NCBI GenBank assembly: GCA_000722615.1 | Contig: JOKI01000012.1 | Span: 91,320 to 155,319 of the forward strand | DNA: 64,000 bases | Direction of reading: 5' to 3' | Source of the DNA: Pseudorhizobium pelagicum | GTDB taxonomy: Bacteria > Pseudomonadota > Alphaproteobacteria > Rhizobiales > Rhizobiaceae | In this document: one piece after another, positions 1 to 7,846 of the stretch | Numbering within the stretch: position 1 is the first letter of the stretch | Layout: each line of letters starts with the position of its first letter | Translations under genes and position numbers: made by a program | The notes under the pieces: model-generated | The model's input: only the letters and a program-made list of their open reading frames with translations | Databases searched by the model: none | What the model was told of the DNA's origin: nothing

Positions 1-40
1 GTAGTTGAACATCATGCGCATCACGTAAGGCGTTATTTTG

Positions 41-140
41 CGTCCCTACTCTCCCTACCGTCCAAAGTCTTTGAAATCATTAGGGTTGCACAGAATTCTA
101 TCGTCCCAAACAGGGACGGTAGCTTGTTTCTTGGGACGGA
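41..140. promoter_or_regulatory. Cluster of GGGACGG/CCGTCCC repeats, candidate operator
   Basis: Five matches to the core GGGACG or its complement lie within 100 bases (about 41-47, 58-64, 102-107, 113-119 and 133-139). Two of them form a near-perfect inverted repeat with 10-base arms (98-107 and 113-122) around a 5-base loop. The cluster sits directly in front of the first phage gene, which suggests a protein-binding operator or a structured leader. A reading frame entering from the left edge also crosses this DNA and ends at 156 as a GTGA overlap, so the repeats may instead lie within the end of an upstream gene. The regulatory role is inferred. Confidence 0.4.
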
Positions 141-152
141 AAGGGTCGGACA

Positions 153-950
153 GTGAGAAAAATCGGAATTCAGGAGCTGCTGGCCTGGGCTTTCACTCAG
201 GAGTTGCCGAAGATCGGCGCGGCGGAGGCAATCGGTCCGGGCTACAGCCAGGCGTGGTCGATGATGAGCGAGGTCGCGACGCTCGGCACTCTGGTGGATC
301 GGAGCCCGAACGCATTCGGCGTGATCCCGGATTTCATCTACGGCGGCGATCCTCATCCGGACGCGGTCATGGTCGGGGAGGCGGTGCATCGCCTGGCTGA
401 CCGCGGCGGATACGACATCCCTGAGGGCTGGAACCCCTTCCCGGAGTGGCAGGACGAGCACGGGCTGATCGCAGCTGAGGTGAGGAATGTGGTTGAACAC
501 ATCCGGGCCAGACCCGAGCAGGTGAGCGGCCGGCATGTGGCGCAGCTGGTGACCACCGCTGCGGTACTCGGTCGTGGACCGGACTGGGCGGCGGCTGAGC
601 CTATGGTGCAGATGGTCAGCGTGAAGGGTAAGCCGCTCTGGTTCGTGCAGGCTAAGGCGCGGGACAGCCTGAACAGGGTCTATTGGTTCGAGGACAATGG
701 GATGGATCGGAAGACCCATCGGCCAAAGCCCGGCGCATACCGCAAGTATCAGCTAGGCGCACCGTTGCGTGGAGCCATCATCGATCGTCTTGACTGGCAG
801 CTATGGCAGGACGCGCTTGTGTCGCTGCAGAATGAGCTTTGCGGACGCCTCTCCGCCGCTGATTTGCTGCCGTTCCACCCTGTTAGGCGTCCTTGGGCGA
901 GGCAGATGAATTCTGCAGTTTTCCCGCAAGCTGTTGATGCTGCTGAATAA
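153..950 (+). CDS. Phage protein of unknown function (265 aa)
   Basis: The ORF starts with GTG at 153 and runs uninterrupted to 950. I do not recognise a catalytic motif. The protein is soluble, moderately acidic in its first half and basic towards the C-terminus, with no signal peptide or membrane segment. It lies behind a repeat-rich leader and in front of a minor-tail-Z-like gene, on the far side of the packaging region from the terminase, so in a linear virion it would be near the right end. GTG is supported only by frame length and a weak AAGGG upstream. It is probably a real phage gene; function unknown. Confidence 0.65.
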   Translation: MRKIGIQELLAWAFTQELPKIGAAEAIGPGYSQAWSMMSEVATLGTLVDRSPNAFGVIPDFIYGGDPHPDAVMVGEAVHRLADRGGYDIPEGWNPFPEWQDEHGLIAAEVRNVVEHIRARPEQVSGRHVAQLVTTAAVLGRGPDWAAAEPMVQMVSVKGKPLWFVQAKARDSLNRVYWFEDNGMDRKTHRPKPGAYRKYQLGAPLRGAIIDRLDWQLWQDALVSLQNELCGRLSAADLLPFHPVRRPWARQMNSAVFPQAVDAAE

Positions 951-1021
951 GTTTTTCAGAAAAGGGGATTGAGGCGAAGCAGCAAGTTGACATAGATTAA
1001 GCACACTGAAAAAGATTAGAT

Positions 1022-1051
1022 AACCCGCTGGCGGAAACGCTCGGCGGGTTT
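1022..1051 (+). terminator. Hairpin, possible terminator after the first phage gene
   Basis: AACCCGC at 1022-1028 pairs with GCGGGTT at 1044-1050 around a loop that contains a second short inverted repeat. A short T-rich tail follows but no long T run, so this is a weak intrinsic terminator or a processing hairpin between the gene ending at 950 and the gene starting at 1122. The otherwise empty stretch also contains two minute ATG ORFs of 5 and 6 codons (1078 and 1094), which I do not call genes. Confidence 0.4.
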
Positions 1052-1121
1052 CGCATTTCCAGCCGATGGAGGCTGTCATGCTCTCGCCGCTGTAATGGCG
1101 GCCACCCTTGGATGAACGCCT

Positions 1122-1658
1122 GTGACAACCGAAGTTCGTTTCGATGCCTCCGAACTGGAAGCGCTCGGGCGTGCGATCGCGGGGCTGCCTGGTTCGATCA
1201 AGACGAAGGCGATGGCACGTGCCATGCGGAGGATGCGCGACATGGCGCGGACCCGCGTGGTCAAGCGCACGGCCGAACGCGTTGACCTTCCCCAGTCACA
1301 GGTGCGGAAGATCACAACGGCTCACTTCAACGCCGGCGGTAACACAATCGAGATCATCGAGAAGTCTGGCTGGATCAGGCTGCATGACCTTGGCGCCACT
1401 CAAACGAAAAAAGGGGTGCGGGTCCGTGGCCGTGGCTCGTATCGCTCAGCCTTCATAGCGCAGATGAAAAGCGGCCACCGTGGCGTCATGAAGCGGACCG
1501 GTGCAGGAAGGCTGCCGATCCGCGAACTGTTCGGGCCGAACCCGGCGCATGATGTGACCAACAATCCTGAGGTCTACATCAAGGTGTTGGCCGAGCTGAT
1601 CGAAAGCCAGCTGGCACCTCGGGTGCTCCACGAACTCGACCGGTTGCTGCCTCGATAG
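1122..1658 (+). CDS. Minor tail protein Z-like (GpZ family)
   Basis: This 178-residue basic protein resembles the lambda gpZ / prophage minor tail Z family, which acts in tail completion at the head-proximal end. Visible features are a helical N-terminal half rich in Arg/Met (residues 20-60), a central strand-rich segment around 'SGWIRLHDLGA', and a C-terminal helical 'NNPEVYIKVLAELIES' element typical of tail-terminator-like proteins. The start is GTG at 1122. In lambda, Z lies well downstream of the capsid genes; here it lies upstream of the terminase, across the presumed packaging site. Family assignment is by recollection of sequence pattern, not by alignment. Confidence 0.6.
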   Translation: MTTEVRFDASELEALGRAIAGLPGSIKTKAMARAMRRMRDMARTRVVKRTAERVDLPQSQVRKITTAHFNAGGNTIEIIEKSGWIRLHDLGATQTKKGVRVRGRGSYRSAFIAQMKSGHRGVMKRTGAGRLPIRELFGPNPAHDVTNNPEVYIKVLAELIESQLAPRVLHELDRLLPR

Positions 1659-1688
1659 GGGTGGGCGAGGGGTCGAGGGGGGTGGGGG

Positions 1689-1862
<174 letters not shown>

Positions 1863-1870
1863 GAAGTCCA

Positions 1871-2467
1871 ATGGCAGATGATACGCACGTCATGTGGAGC
1901 ATCGGCCAGATCGCAACGCGAGACAGCGTCTCGAAGGCAGCGGTCTCCAAGGCAGTTAAGAAGCTGGCCGAGGATCGACCGGACACTCCCATCGAGCGCG
2001 GCCTGCAGGGTCAAGTTCTCAAGGTTTCCCTGGCTCACTACGACCACTATCGGCAACGGCACGTCAATCCGGCGAAGGCAACGGCGCCGATACGCAGCGT
2101 CGGCAGCAGTTCCGGCCCGTCGATCGACCCGACCGACACCTTCGAAGAAGCTCGCCGTCAGGCAGAATGGCTGAAGGTTGGGCGCGAGAGGATCCGGCAT
2201 CAGGAGGATATCGGCCAGCTGCTGCGCCGCGATCGTGTCGAAGAAGCGCAGCGCACCATCGGCAGGGACATCCAAAACATCATCCGCCGTCTGCAGAACA
2301 AGGCGGACGAGATTGCTCTGGCGGTATCCAAGGAAGGGGTTCACGGCGCCCGCGTCGAGTTGCGGCGCATCGCCTTCGAACTGGGCAATGAGATTGCAGA
2401 TCGCCTGGCCATCGTCGCCGATGAGGCTGCCGAAGCCGATGAGCTTGTCGAGGGTGAAGATTCGTGA
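1871..2467 (+). CDS. Terminase small subunit-like DNA-binding protein
   Basis: The 198-residue product probably recognises the phage packaging site and recruits the large terminase subunit. Near the N-terminus lies a helix-turn-helix-like segment ('GQIATRDSVSKAAVSKAVKKL', residues about 12-32). A charged, probably coiled-coil helical region follows (about 100-190), ending in an acidic tail. I chose ATG 1871, preceded by GGGAAG; the frame is open from TTG 1838, which would add 11 residues. The stop codon overlaps the start of the large subunit gene (GTGA at 2464), showing translational coupling. The call rests on HTH plus position, as in lambda Nu1; sequence identity is not verified. Confidence 0.65.
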   Translation: MADDTHVMWSIGQIATRDSVSKAAVSKAVKKLAEDRPDTPIERGLQGQVLKVSLAHYDHYRQRHVNPAKATAPIRSVGSSSGPSIDPTDTFEEARRQAEWLKVGRERIRHQEDIGQLLRRDRVEEAQRTIGRDIQNIIRRLQNKADEIALAVSKEGVHGARVELRRIAFELGNEIADRLAIVADEAAEADELVEGEDS

Positions 2468-4434
2468 ATGCCCATCCCGGCGCGCTGCGCATCGTCTCCA
2501 GAGTTCTGGCGGATTCCATTCGTCCGGTACCGCCGCAGCCTTTCCCTCAGTGGATCGGCAAGAACATCGTGCTCGTCGACGGAGCTCGCAAGGGCGAGTT
2601 TTGGACCCCTGAGGACGCTCCCTATCTCACCGAGATAGCCGAGTGCCTTAGCCAGGAGCACTCCTGCAACCTTGTGACGGTGCGCAAGTCGCAACAGACC
2701 GGCGTCTCAATTCTCGCCATGGCGTGGATGCTTTACATCGCCGAGATGTGTCCGGACAACGCGCTCTATGTGGCCCCGGGTATCGATCTTCTGCAGGACC
2801 TGAACAGCGGCAAGCTGCAGCCGCTGATCGATACGTGGCAGGAGAAGACCGGCAAGCGTATCGTCGATGCCTCAGGCTCGACGACCTATACCAAGAAGAT
2901 CGGCCAGGACACATTCATCTACCTGGGCAACGCCAACACGAAGAAGGACCTGTCAGGCAAGACCGTCCGCTACGGCGTTAAGGATGAGGTGTCGAAGTGG
3001 GAATTCTTCACTGACGGCTCCGATCCAGAGACGCTCTTCTTCGGTCGCTTTACCGCATTCCGGCGTCAGAAAAACTACAAGATTCTTGAGCTTTCCACGC
3101 CGGAGCTCGACAGCGGTGACCCTCTTGGGGAGGGCCCGGGACATTGCCGCATCGACCGGTCATTTCGTCGTTCGGATCAGCGGTTCTGGCATATCCAGTG
3201 CGCCGAGTGCGGCACGCAACAGGTGCAGGTAAATAACAACCTGATCATTGATCGGGCCCATCCGCACAAGACGACCATGGCCTGCGTGAAGTGTGGCCAC
3301 CACATCTCCGAAATGGAGCGCGTGGTTGCGGTACGGCAGGGCCGATACATTCCGACCCTGGCCGGTCCAGATCGCCACCCCGGCTTTCACGTCGACGCTT
3401 TCATGTCGTTGATGATGTCCTACGAAGCGATCGCAGAGGATCGTCTCTCGTCTGAGGGCAAGGGCGAGAGCGGCGCCAAGGACTACCACAACCTGGTGCT
3501 CGCGCTGCCCTACCAGATGAAGGGCAACGCGCCGGATCATGTTCGGCTTATGGAGCGCCGCGAGGCCTACGAGCCGGAAACCATTCCCGCCGGCGGCCTG
3601 CTGTTTGTCGGCGGAGCGGACGTCCAGAGCCACGGAATATATCTCGAGCTGGTGGCATTCGGGCAAGACCGTCAAAGCTGGGATGTGTCTGCCGAATACT
3701 TTCCGGGTGCGACGGACAATCCGACCACCGGGGCGTGGAAGCTGCTGGATGAGTTTGCCGCCAGAGAATTCCCGGATGCTTACGGGGTTCTCAGAAAACT
3801 GGATGCTCTTGCTGTCGACGCCGGTTATCGCACGAACCAGGTGCTTGAGTGGTGTCGCCGCCGACCGAACACATACGCGATCAAGGGCGAACCCGGCCGA
3901 GGTAGACCGGCTATCAGTCAGCCGCAACGCAAGTCTGTCACCAAGGGTGGAAAGCGGAAGCGCTACGGCTCGACGATGTCCTGGCCGGTCGGAACGTGGT
4001 CTTTGAAGGCTGAGTTCTACGGCAACTTGCACAAGCCAGGGCTGGCAGCCGGGGAACCCTGCGACCCACCTGGCTATTGCCACTTCCACAAGGAGCTGGG
4101 CGAGGAGTTCTTCCAGCAGATCACGGCGGAATACTTCGAGCAGAAGCTGATCCGCGGGAAGCTCTATGAGGAGTGGAAGCCACGAAGGGTCGACAACCAC
4201 TGGCTCGACTGCCGAATCTACGCCATGGCGATGGCCGAGCATCTCGGGCTTTCGCGAATGACGGCCTCAGATTGGGCTCGCCTCCGCTCGTTCTATGAAC
4301 CAGCGGCCACCCCCGATCTTCTATCGTCCCCCCCGGAGCGAGCGCAGGCAGAACTGCCGCCCGCAGACGCGCCGGTGGTTCCACCGAAAGACAAGCCGCG
4401 GCGCACAGTCAAGTGGGCCGCCTACCGCAAGTAA
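2464..4434 (+). CDS. Phage terminase large subunit (GpA family)
   Basis: This 656-residue ATPase/nuclease of the lambda gpA family powers DNA packaging into proheads and cuts concatemers. An ATPase domain has an atypical Walker A-like loop (VRKSQQTGVS, residues 73-82) and a Walker B-like 'GVKDEVSKW' (171-179). A four-cysteine zinc-binding insertion follows (C246, C249, C274, C277). The C-terminal nuclease domain contains 'GGADVQ' and 'VDAGY', whose acidic residues are candidate metal ligands. Length matches gpA (about 640 aa). The GTG start overlaps the previous stop. The downstream portal gene begins inside its 3' end at 4413. Confidence 0.93.
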   Translation: MNAHPGALRIVSRVLADSIRPVPPQPFPQWIGKNIVLVDGARKGEFWTPEDAPYLTEIAECLSQEHSCNLVTVRKSQQTGVSILAMAWMLYIAEMCPDNALYVAPGIDLLQDLNSGKLQPLIDTWQEKTGKRIVDASGSTTYTKKIGQDTFIYLGNANTKKDLSGKTVRYGVKDEVSKWEFFTDGSDPETLFFGRFTAFRRQKNYKILELSTPELDSGDPLGEGPGHCRIDRSFRRSDQRFWHIQCAECGTQQVQVNNNLIIDRAHPHKTTMACVKCGHHISEMERVVAVRQGRYIPTLAGPDRHPGFHVDAFMSLMMSYEAIAEDRLSSEGKGESGAKDYHNLVLALPYQMKGNAPDHVRLMERREAYEPETIPAGGLLFVGGADVQSHGIYLELVAFGQDRQSWDVSAEYFPGATDNPTTGAWKLLDEFAAREFPDAYGVLRKLDALAVDAGYRTNQVLEWCRRRPNTYAIKGEPGRGRPAISQPQRKSVTKGGKRKRYGSTMSWPVGTWSLKAEFYGNLHKPGLAAGEPCDPPGYCHFHKELGEEFFQQITAEYFEQKLIRGKLYEEWKPRRVDNHWLDCRIYAMAMAEHLGLSRMTASDWARLRSFYEPAATPDLLSSPPERAQAELPPADAPVVPPKDKPRRTVKWAAYRK

Positions 4435-6092
4435 GCGAGATCACTTTGGATAAGCCTCGATATCGGGTGCGGGCCGGATCGTCGTCGGCTGCGAAGTCAG
4501 GCGGGACCGCGCCACAGCACAGCATGCGTTACCTCAACCGCGATCGCACCGGAGTGCTCTCCATGCGCCGGGCGGTTAGGCGCGATGGTGGGGCCGACGT
4601 GCGCGAAGCGGCGCTTCGTGCTTCGGCCCTTGCCTTCGACTTCATGCAGAATTCTGGCTGGATCGCCGGCGCCTGCGACCAGATGATCGTCGACACGATC
4701 GGCACAGAGCTGAAGCTCAACGCTCGGCCGGACCTGTCGCGTCTTGGGTATAACGACGAGGAGCGGTCTGCCTGGTGCAAGATCGTTGAGGCCGAGTGGC
4801 GGCGCTGGGCGTGGAACCCCAAAGAGTGTGACCTTGCTGGCAAGGCAACCATCGCCGAGATGTGCGACGGTCTCATGCGGTACTACATCGGTGCGGGCGA
4901 AGGCTTCGGGATCATCTCTTTCTTCGGAGAAGCGCAGCGTCGAGCCTACGGCGTGCAGACAGGGACGAAGATCAGCCTGGTGGCGCCGCACCGCGTGCCG
5001 CATGTCACCCGCGAGTTCGAGGGCCTTGATGGCGGTATTTTCCATGATGCCAACGGTCGGCCCACCCACTGCCGGTTTAAGCGTCGCGAGACCGGTTTCG
5101 ACGTCGATCACGACCTGCCGTTCCTGCTGCCGAATGGTCTGACACAGGTCATTCACGTTCTCGACCGCGGCGACAATCCGGATAGCCCTCGCGGCATCTC
5201 GATCATGGCTCCAATCTTGAAGGTGATTGCGCAGAGCGACCAACTCGCCGACGCCACTCTGGCCACGGCCCTATTACAGACGATCTTCGCGGCGGTCATA
5301 AAGAGCCCCGAACCCAGCGAGGAAGCTTTCCAGGCGATCCAGACGCTGACGGACACCGGGGCTGGCGGCATCAAGGCGGAGGGAGTCGAGCAACTCGTGC
5401 AGGATTTCGTCGATGTCTGGGGCGCTCGCTTCGAGGCTCTGAAGTCAGGCGGGATCAACTTGTCCGATACCGCACGTATCGGTCACCTTGGTCCGGGCGA
5501 AGAGCTGGAATTCAAGACGGCCGCCACCCCGGGCTCGCAGTACCTACCGTTCAACCAGAACCTCCAGCGGGAGATGGCACGACGGCTTGGTGTCACCATG
5601 GAGAGTTTCTCCATGGATTTCTCGAATGCGACCTATTCCTCGGTTCGGGTTGCGACAGCCACTGTGCATCCAATTGCGCAGCGGCGGCGCGAGCGGATAG
5701 CCGCTCCTTTCTGCCAATCCTCTTATGAGGCATGGCTCGACGAAAAGATCGCAACAGGTGCCATTCCCTTCAAAGGTGGCTACCGCGCATTTGCTGCCAA
5801 TCGCGACAAGGCCTGCTGGACCGAGTGGCAAGGTCCCGCGAAGCCGTCGGCGGATGACTACAAAAGCGCCAACGCTGCCAAGCTCCGCCTGGAGACGGGT
5901 GTGTCTTCACTGTCCGATGAGTGCGCCGAGTATGGGCGGGACTGGGAGGAGGTCGCAGCTCAACGTGAGCGCGAGGTTAAGGTTTTGACAGACAAGGGCC
6001 TGCCGAACCCTTTCGAGAGGATCCGTGGTGGCGGTGGAGAGAGCCTGCCAGACGATGAGTCGGCGGCGAAGAGAAATCAGGTGGCAGCATGA
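4413..6092 (+). CDS. Phage portal protein (lambda gpB family)
   Basis: The 559-residue portal forms the dodecameric ring at the capsid vertex through which DNA enters and to which the tail attaches. The sequence shows the lambda-family pattern: an N-terminal 'SMRYLNRDR' region, 'NSGWIAGACDQMIVDTIG' (about 78-95), and the central 'SDQLADATLATALLQTIFAAVI' helix that contributes to the ring. The frame opens with GTG at 4413, overlapping the terminase end by 22 bases; a TTG at 4446 is a shorter alternative. The 3' end overlaps the next gene by ATGA. Length and position agree with the family. Confidence 0.92.
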   Translation: MGRLPQVSEITLDKPRYRVRAGSSSAAKSGGTAPQHSMRYLNRDRTGVLSMRRAVRRDGGADVREAALRASALAFDFMQNSGWIAGACDQMIVDTIGTELKLNARPDLSRLGYNDEERSAWCKIVEAEWRRWAWNPKECDLAGKATIAEMCDGLMRYYIGAGEGFGIISFFGEAQRRAYGVQTGTKISLVAPHRVPHVTREFEGLDGGIFHDANGRPTHCRFKRRETGFDVDHDLPFLLPNGLTQVIHVLDRGDNPDSPRGISIMAPILKVIAQSDQLADATLATALLQTIFAAVIKSPEPSEEAFQAIQTLTDTGAGGIKAEGVEQLVQDFVDVWGARFEALKSGGINLSDTARIGHLGPGEELEFKTAATPGSQYLPFNQNLQREMARRLGVTMESFSMDFSNATYSSVRVATATVHPIAQRRRERIAAPFCQSSYEAWLDEKIATGAIPFKGGYRAFAANRDKACWTEWQGPAKPSADDYKSANAAKLRLETGVSSLSDECAEYGRDWEEVAAQREREVKVLTDKGLPNPFERIRGGGGESLPDDESAAKRNQVAA

Positions 6093-6394
6093 GCGTGGCA
6101 GATGACGGCCCACTGATCATCAATGTCGGCGGACAACAGGTCGACGTCAACGACCCTTGCGCGCTCTACCGTGCGCTGAAGGCCTACCGGATCAAGCTCG
6201 CTGCGGGGGAGCGGGTAGAAGAGGTGGAAATCCGTTCGCCGGTCACCACCCGTCGCACGCGATTTTCGTCCGGATCGAAGCCGGAGGATCTCGACCGGAT
6301 GTTGTCGGACGCGAAGGCGGCTTGTGAGCTTACCCTGGGCGAGCGCCCGAAGCGGACACGATACGCGATTGGCGGACGGTTCCGCCCTTACTGA
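6089..6394 (+). CDS. gpW-like head-tail joining protein
   Basis: This small 101-residue basic protein follows the portal gene with an ATGA overlap. The C-terminal 70 residues ('ALKAYRIKLAAGERVEEVEIR' through 'YAIGGRFRPY') match the lambda gpW pattern: a helix, a beta-hairpin with alternating charged residues, a second helix, and a hydrophobic C-terminus needed for activity. gpW binds the portal after DNA packaging and allows tail joining. In lambda, W lies upstream of the portal gene; here it is downstream, a rearrangement seen in other phages. Family assignment is by pattern, moderately confident. Confidence 0.65.
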   Translation: MSVADDGPLIINVGGQQVDVNDPCALYRALKAYRIKLAAGERVEEVEIRSPVTTRRTRFSSGSKPEDLDRMLSDAKAACELTLGERPKRTRYAIGGRFRPY

Positions 6395-6404
6395 GGACCA
6401 TGTC

Positions 6405-7454
6405 ATGACTGCGATACTTGAAGACGGAAAGCTGCGGCTTTCCGGCTACGTCGGCGACTATTACTTCGAGGACGGGTTCACTTCGTCTGATGTCGTTCTG
6501 GCGCTGGCGCAGATCGACGACGACGAGGATCTCGCCGTCCACATCAACTCCGGAGGCGGTGTTGCTTCGGAGGGAGCAGCCATCCATGCGCTTCTGTCGG
6601 CGCGCTCCGGCACCACCAACATCGTGGTGGAGGGGATCGCAGCATCTGCTGCATCGCTGATAGCGATGGCTGGCGAGACGGTCACCATGTCGGCCGGCTC
6701 CGTGATGATGATCCACGATCCGAGCGGCCTCACTTTCGGAACATCCGAAGATCACAGCAAGACGATCGAGGGTCTTGAAGCTCTCGCGACAGCCTATGCG
6801 CGCGTCTATGCCGCCAAGAGTGGCAAGACTCCCGAGCAGTGCCGGGAGGTGATGAAGGCGGAGCGTTGGCTCTCCCCGCAACAGGCGGTCGATGAAGGTT
6901 TCGCTGATGAAACCACGGAAGTGACAGCCGATGCCGTCGCTGCCTTCGATTACCGGATCTACGCCCATGCACCGAAGCGGCTCACGGCGCTGGCGAGCAA
7001 AAAGAATTGGCGTCTCGATGGCGCTGATAAGCATGCGGCACCCGCCGCTCACCGTCCCACAAAGGAGCACACCATGTCGGACAAGACCAACGGCGGGGAC
7101 AAGTCCGCCGACATCGAGAAGGAAAAGGCTGCGGCTGGAAAAGCAGCCGTCGCAGCATACCAGGCTCGTCGAAAGGCGGTGATGTCGATGGAGGAAGCCA
7201 AGGGCTGTGAAGCTCAGGCTGAAGCATTGATCGACACCGATCTCTCCGAAGAGGCAATCAAGACTGTTCTGGCAGCGGCACCCAAGGCGCCTGCCGCCGG
7301 AAACGACGATGATCAGCAGCCTGACCCGAAGGCCTACGAGGCCTCCCGCGCCGCCGGTGCCGGCGTCGGCGGAAAGGGTACTCTGAAACCGACCGCAAAG
7401 GCGCCTGACCTGGTCGCGAACATGCGCAAACTTCTCGGCAAGGAGGCCGTCTGA
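6405..7454 (+). CDS. ClpP-like prohead maturation protease with scaffold domain
   Basis: The 349-residue protein has an N-terminal ClpP/S49-type serine protease domain that processes the prohead, and a C-terminal scaffold-like extension. Catalytic candidates are Ser81 in 'GIAASAAS' and His104 in 'MMIHDPSG'; 'HINSGGG' (46-52) forms the substrate-binding loop. Residues 224-349 are charged, Ala/Lys-rich and helical, typical of assembly scaffolds. I chose ATG 6405 (GAGGA upstream) instead of the upstream frame opening at 6324, which would overlap the preceding gene. An internal start at 7074 probably gives the free scaffold. Equivalent to lambda gene C. Confidence 0.88.
   Translation: MTAILEDGKLRLSGYVGDYYFEDGFTSSDVVLALAQIDDDEDLAVHINSGGGVASEGAAIHALLSARSGTTNIVVEGIAASAASLIAMAGETVTMSAGSVMMIHDPSGLTFGTSEDHSKTIEGLEALATAYARVYAAKSGKTPEQCREVMKAERWLSPQQAVDEGFADETTEVTADAVAAFDYRIYAHAPKRLTALASKKNWRLDGADKHAAPAAHRPTKEHTMSDKTNGGDKSADIEKEKAAAGKAAVAAYQARRKAVMSMEEAKGCEAQAEALIDTDLSEEAIKTVLAAAPKAPAAGNDDDQQPDPKAYEASRAAGAGVGGKGTLKPTAKAPDLVANMRKLLGKEAV
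7074..7454 (+). CDS. Nested scaffold protein from an internal start (lambda Nu3-like)
   Basis: Within the protease gene and in the same frame, ATG 7074 is preceded by AAAGGAG (7061-7067) at a six-base spacing, one of the best ribosome binding sites in the prophage. Initiation there gives a 126-residue, charged, mostly helical protein consisting only of the scaffold-like region. Lambda makes its scaffold Nu3 in exactly this way from inside gene C. Internal initiation is inferred from the site; no experiment is visible here. Confidence 0.65.
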   Translation: MSDKTNGGDKSADIEKEKAAAGKAAVAAYQARRKAVMSMEEAKGCEAQAEALIDTDLSEEAIKTVLAAAPKAPAAGNDDDQQPDPKAYEASRAAGAGVGGKGTLKPTAKAPDLVANMRKLLGKEAV

Positions 7455-7843
7455 TGCCTGATATTCTCGAAGGTCGTTACGCCAGCGATTGGCTGAAGGC
7501 AGAAAGCCACAACTCGGGGTACTCCCGCGAGGAGGTGATCGTCATTTCCGGTGCGGGTGTCGTGCAGAGCGGTACGGTGCTCGGCAAGATTACCGCATCC
7601 GGCAAATACAAGCCGGTCACTGTGGCGGCCGTTGACGGAAGTCAGAACGCCGCAGCCATCCTCCTGGATCCTGTCGACGCTACATCTGCTGATGCAGCTG
7701 CTGTCGTGATTGCACGCGAAGCGATCGTCGTTCAGCAGGGACTGCTGTACGGCGCCGACGTGGATACTGCAGCCGAAAGGCTTGCAGTTCACAACGCACT
7801 GCGCGCCCTCAACCCTCCCATCCTCGTGCGCGAAGGAGCGTAA
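7454..7843 (+). CDS. Head decoration protein (lambda gpD family)
   Basis: This 129-residue protein belongs to the HDPD/gpD decoration family, which trimerises on the expanded capsid to stabilise it. Typical features are the N-terminal 'ESHNSGYSREEVIVISGAG' strand, 'SGTVLGKIT', and the C-terminal 'LRALNPPILVREGA'. Its start overlaps the protease stop by one base (TGATG), so it is translationally coupled. The capsid gene follows three bases later. Length and order (protease, decoration, capsid) match lambda C-D-E. Confidence 0.9.
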   Translation: MPDILEGRYASDWLKAESHNSGYSREEVIVISGAGVVQSGTVLGKITASGKYKPVTVAAVDGSQNAAAILLDPVDATSADAAAVVIAREAIVVQQGLLYGADVDTAAERLAVHNALRALNPPILVREGA

Positions 7844-7846
7844 TCG

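Noticed and set aside
1-156. Open frame entering from the left edge and ending as a GTGA overlap at 153-156
   Set aside because: It is open only because it is short, and the DNA is dominated by motif repeats. It might be the end of an upstream gene, but without upstream sequence I cannot support a call.
1078-1111. Two minute ATG ORFs (5 and 6 codons) in tandem before the Z-like gene
   Set aside because: Their size cannot be distinguished from chance; only a leader-peptide role could be argued and there is no supporting structure.
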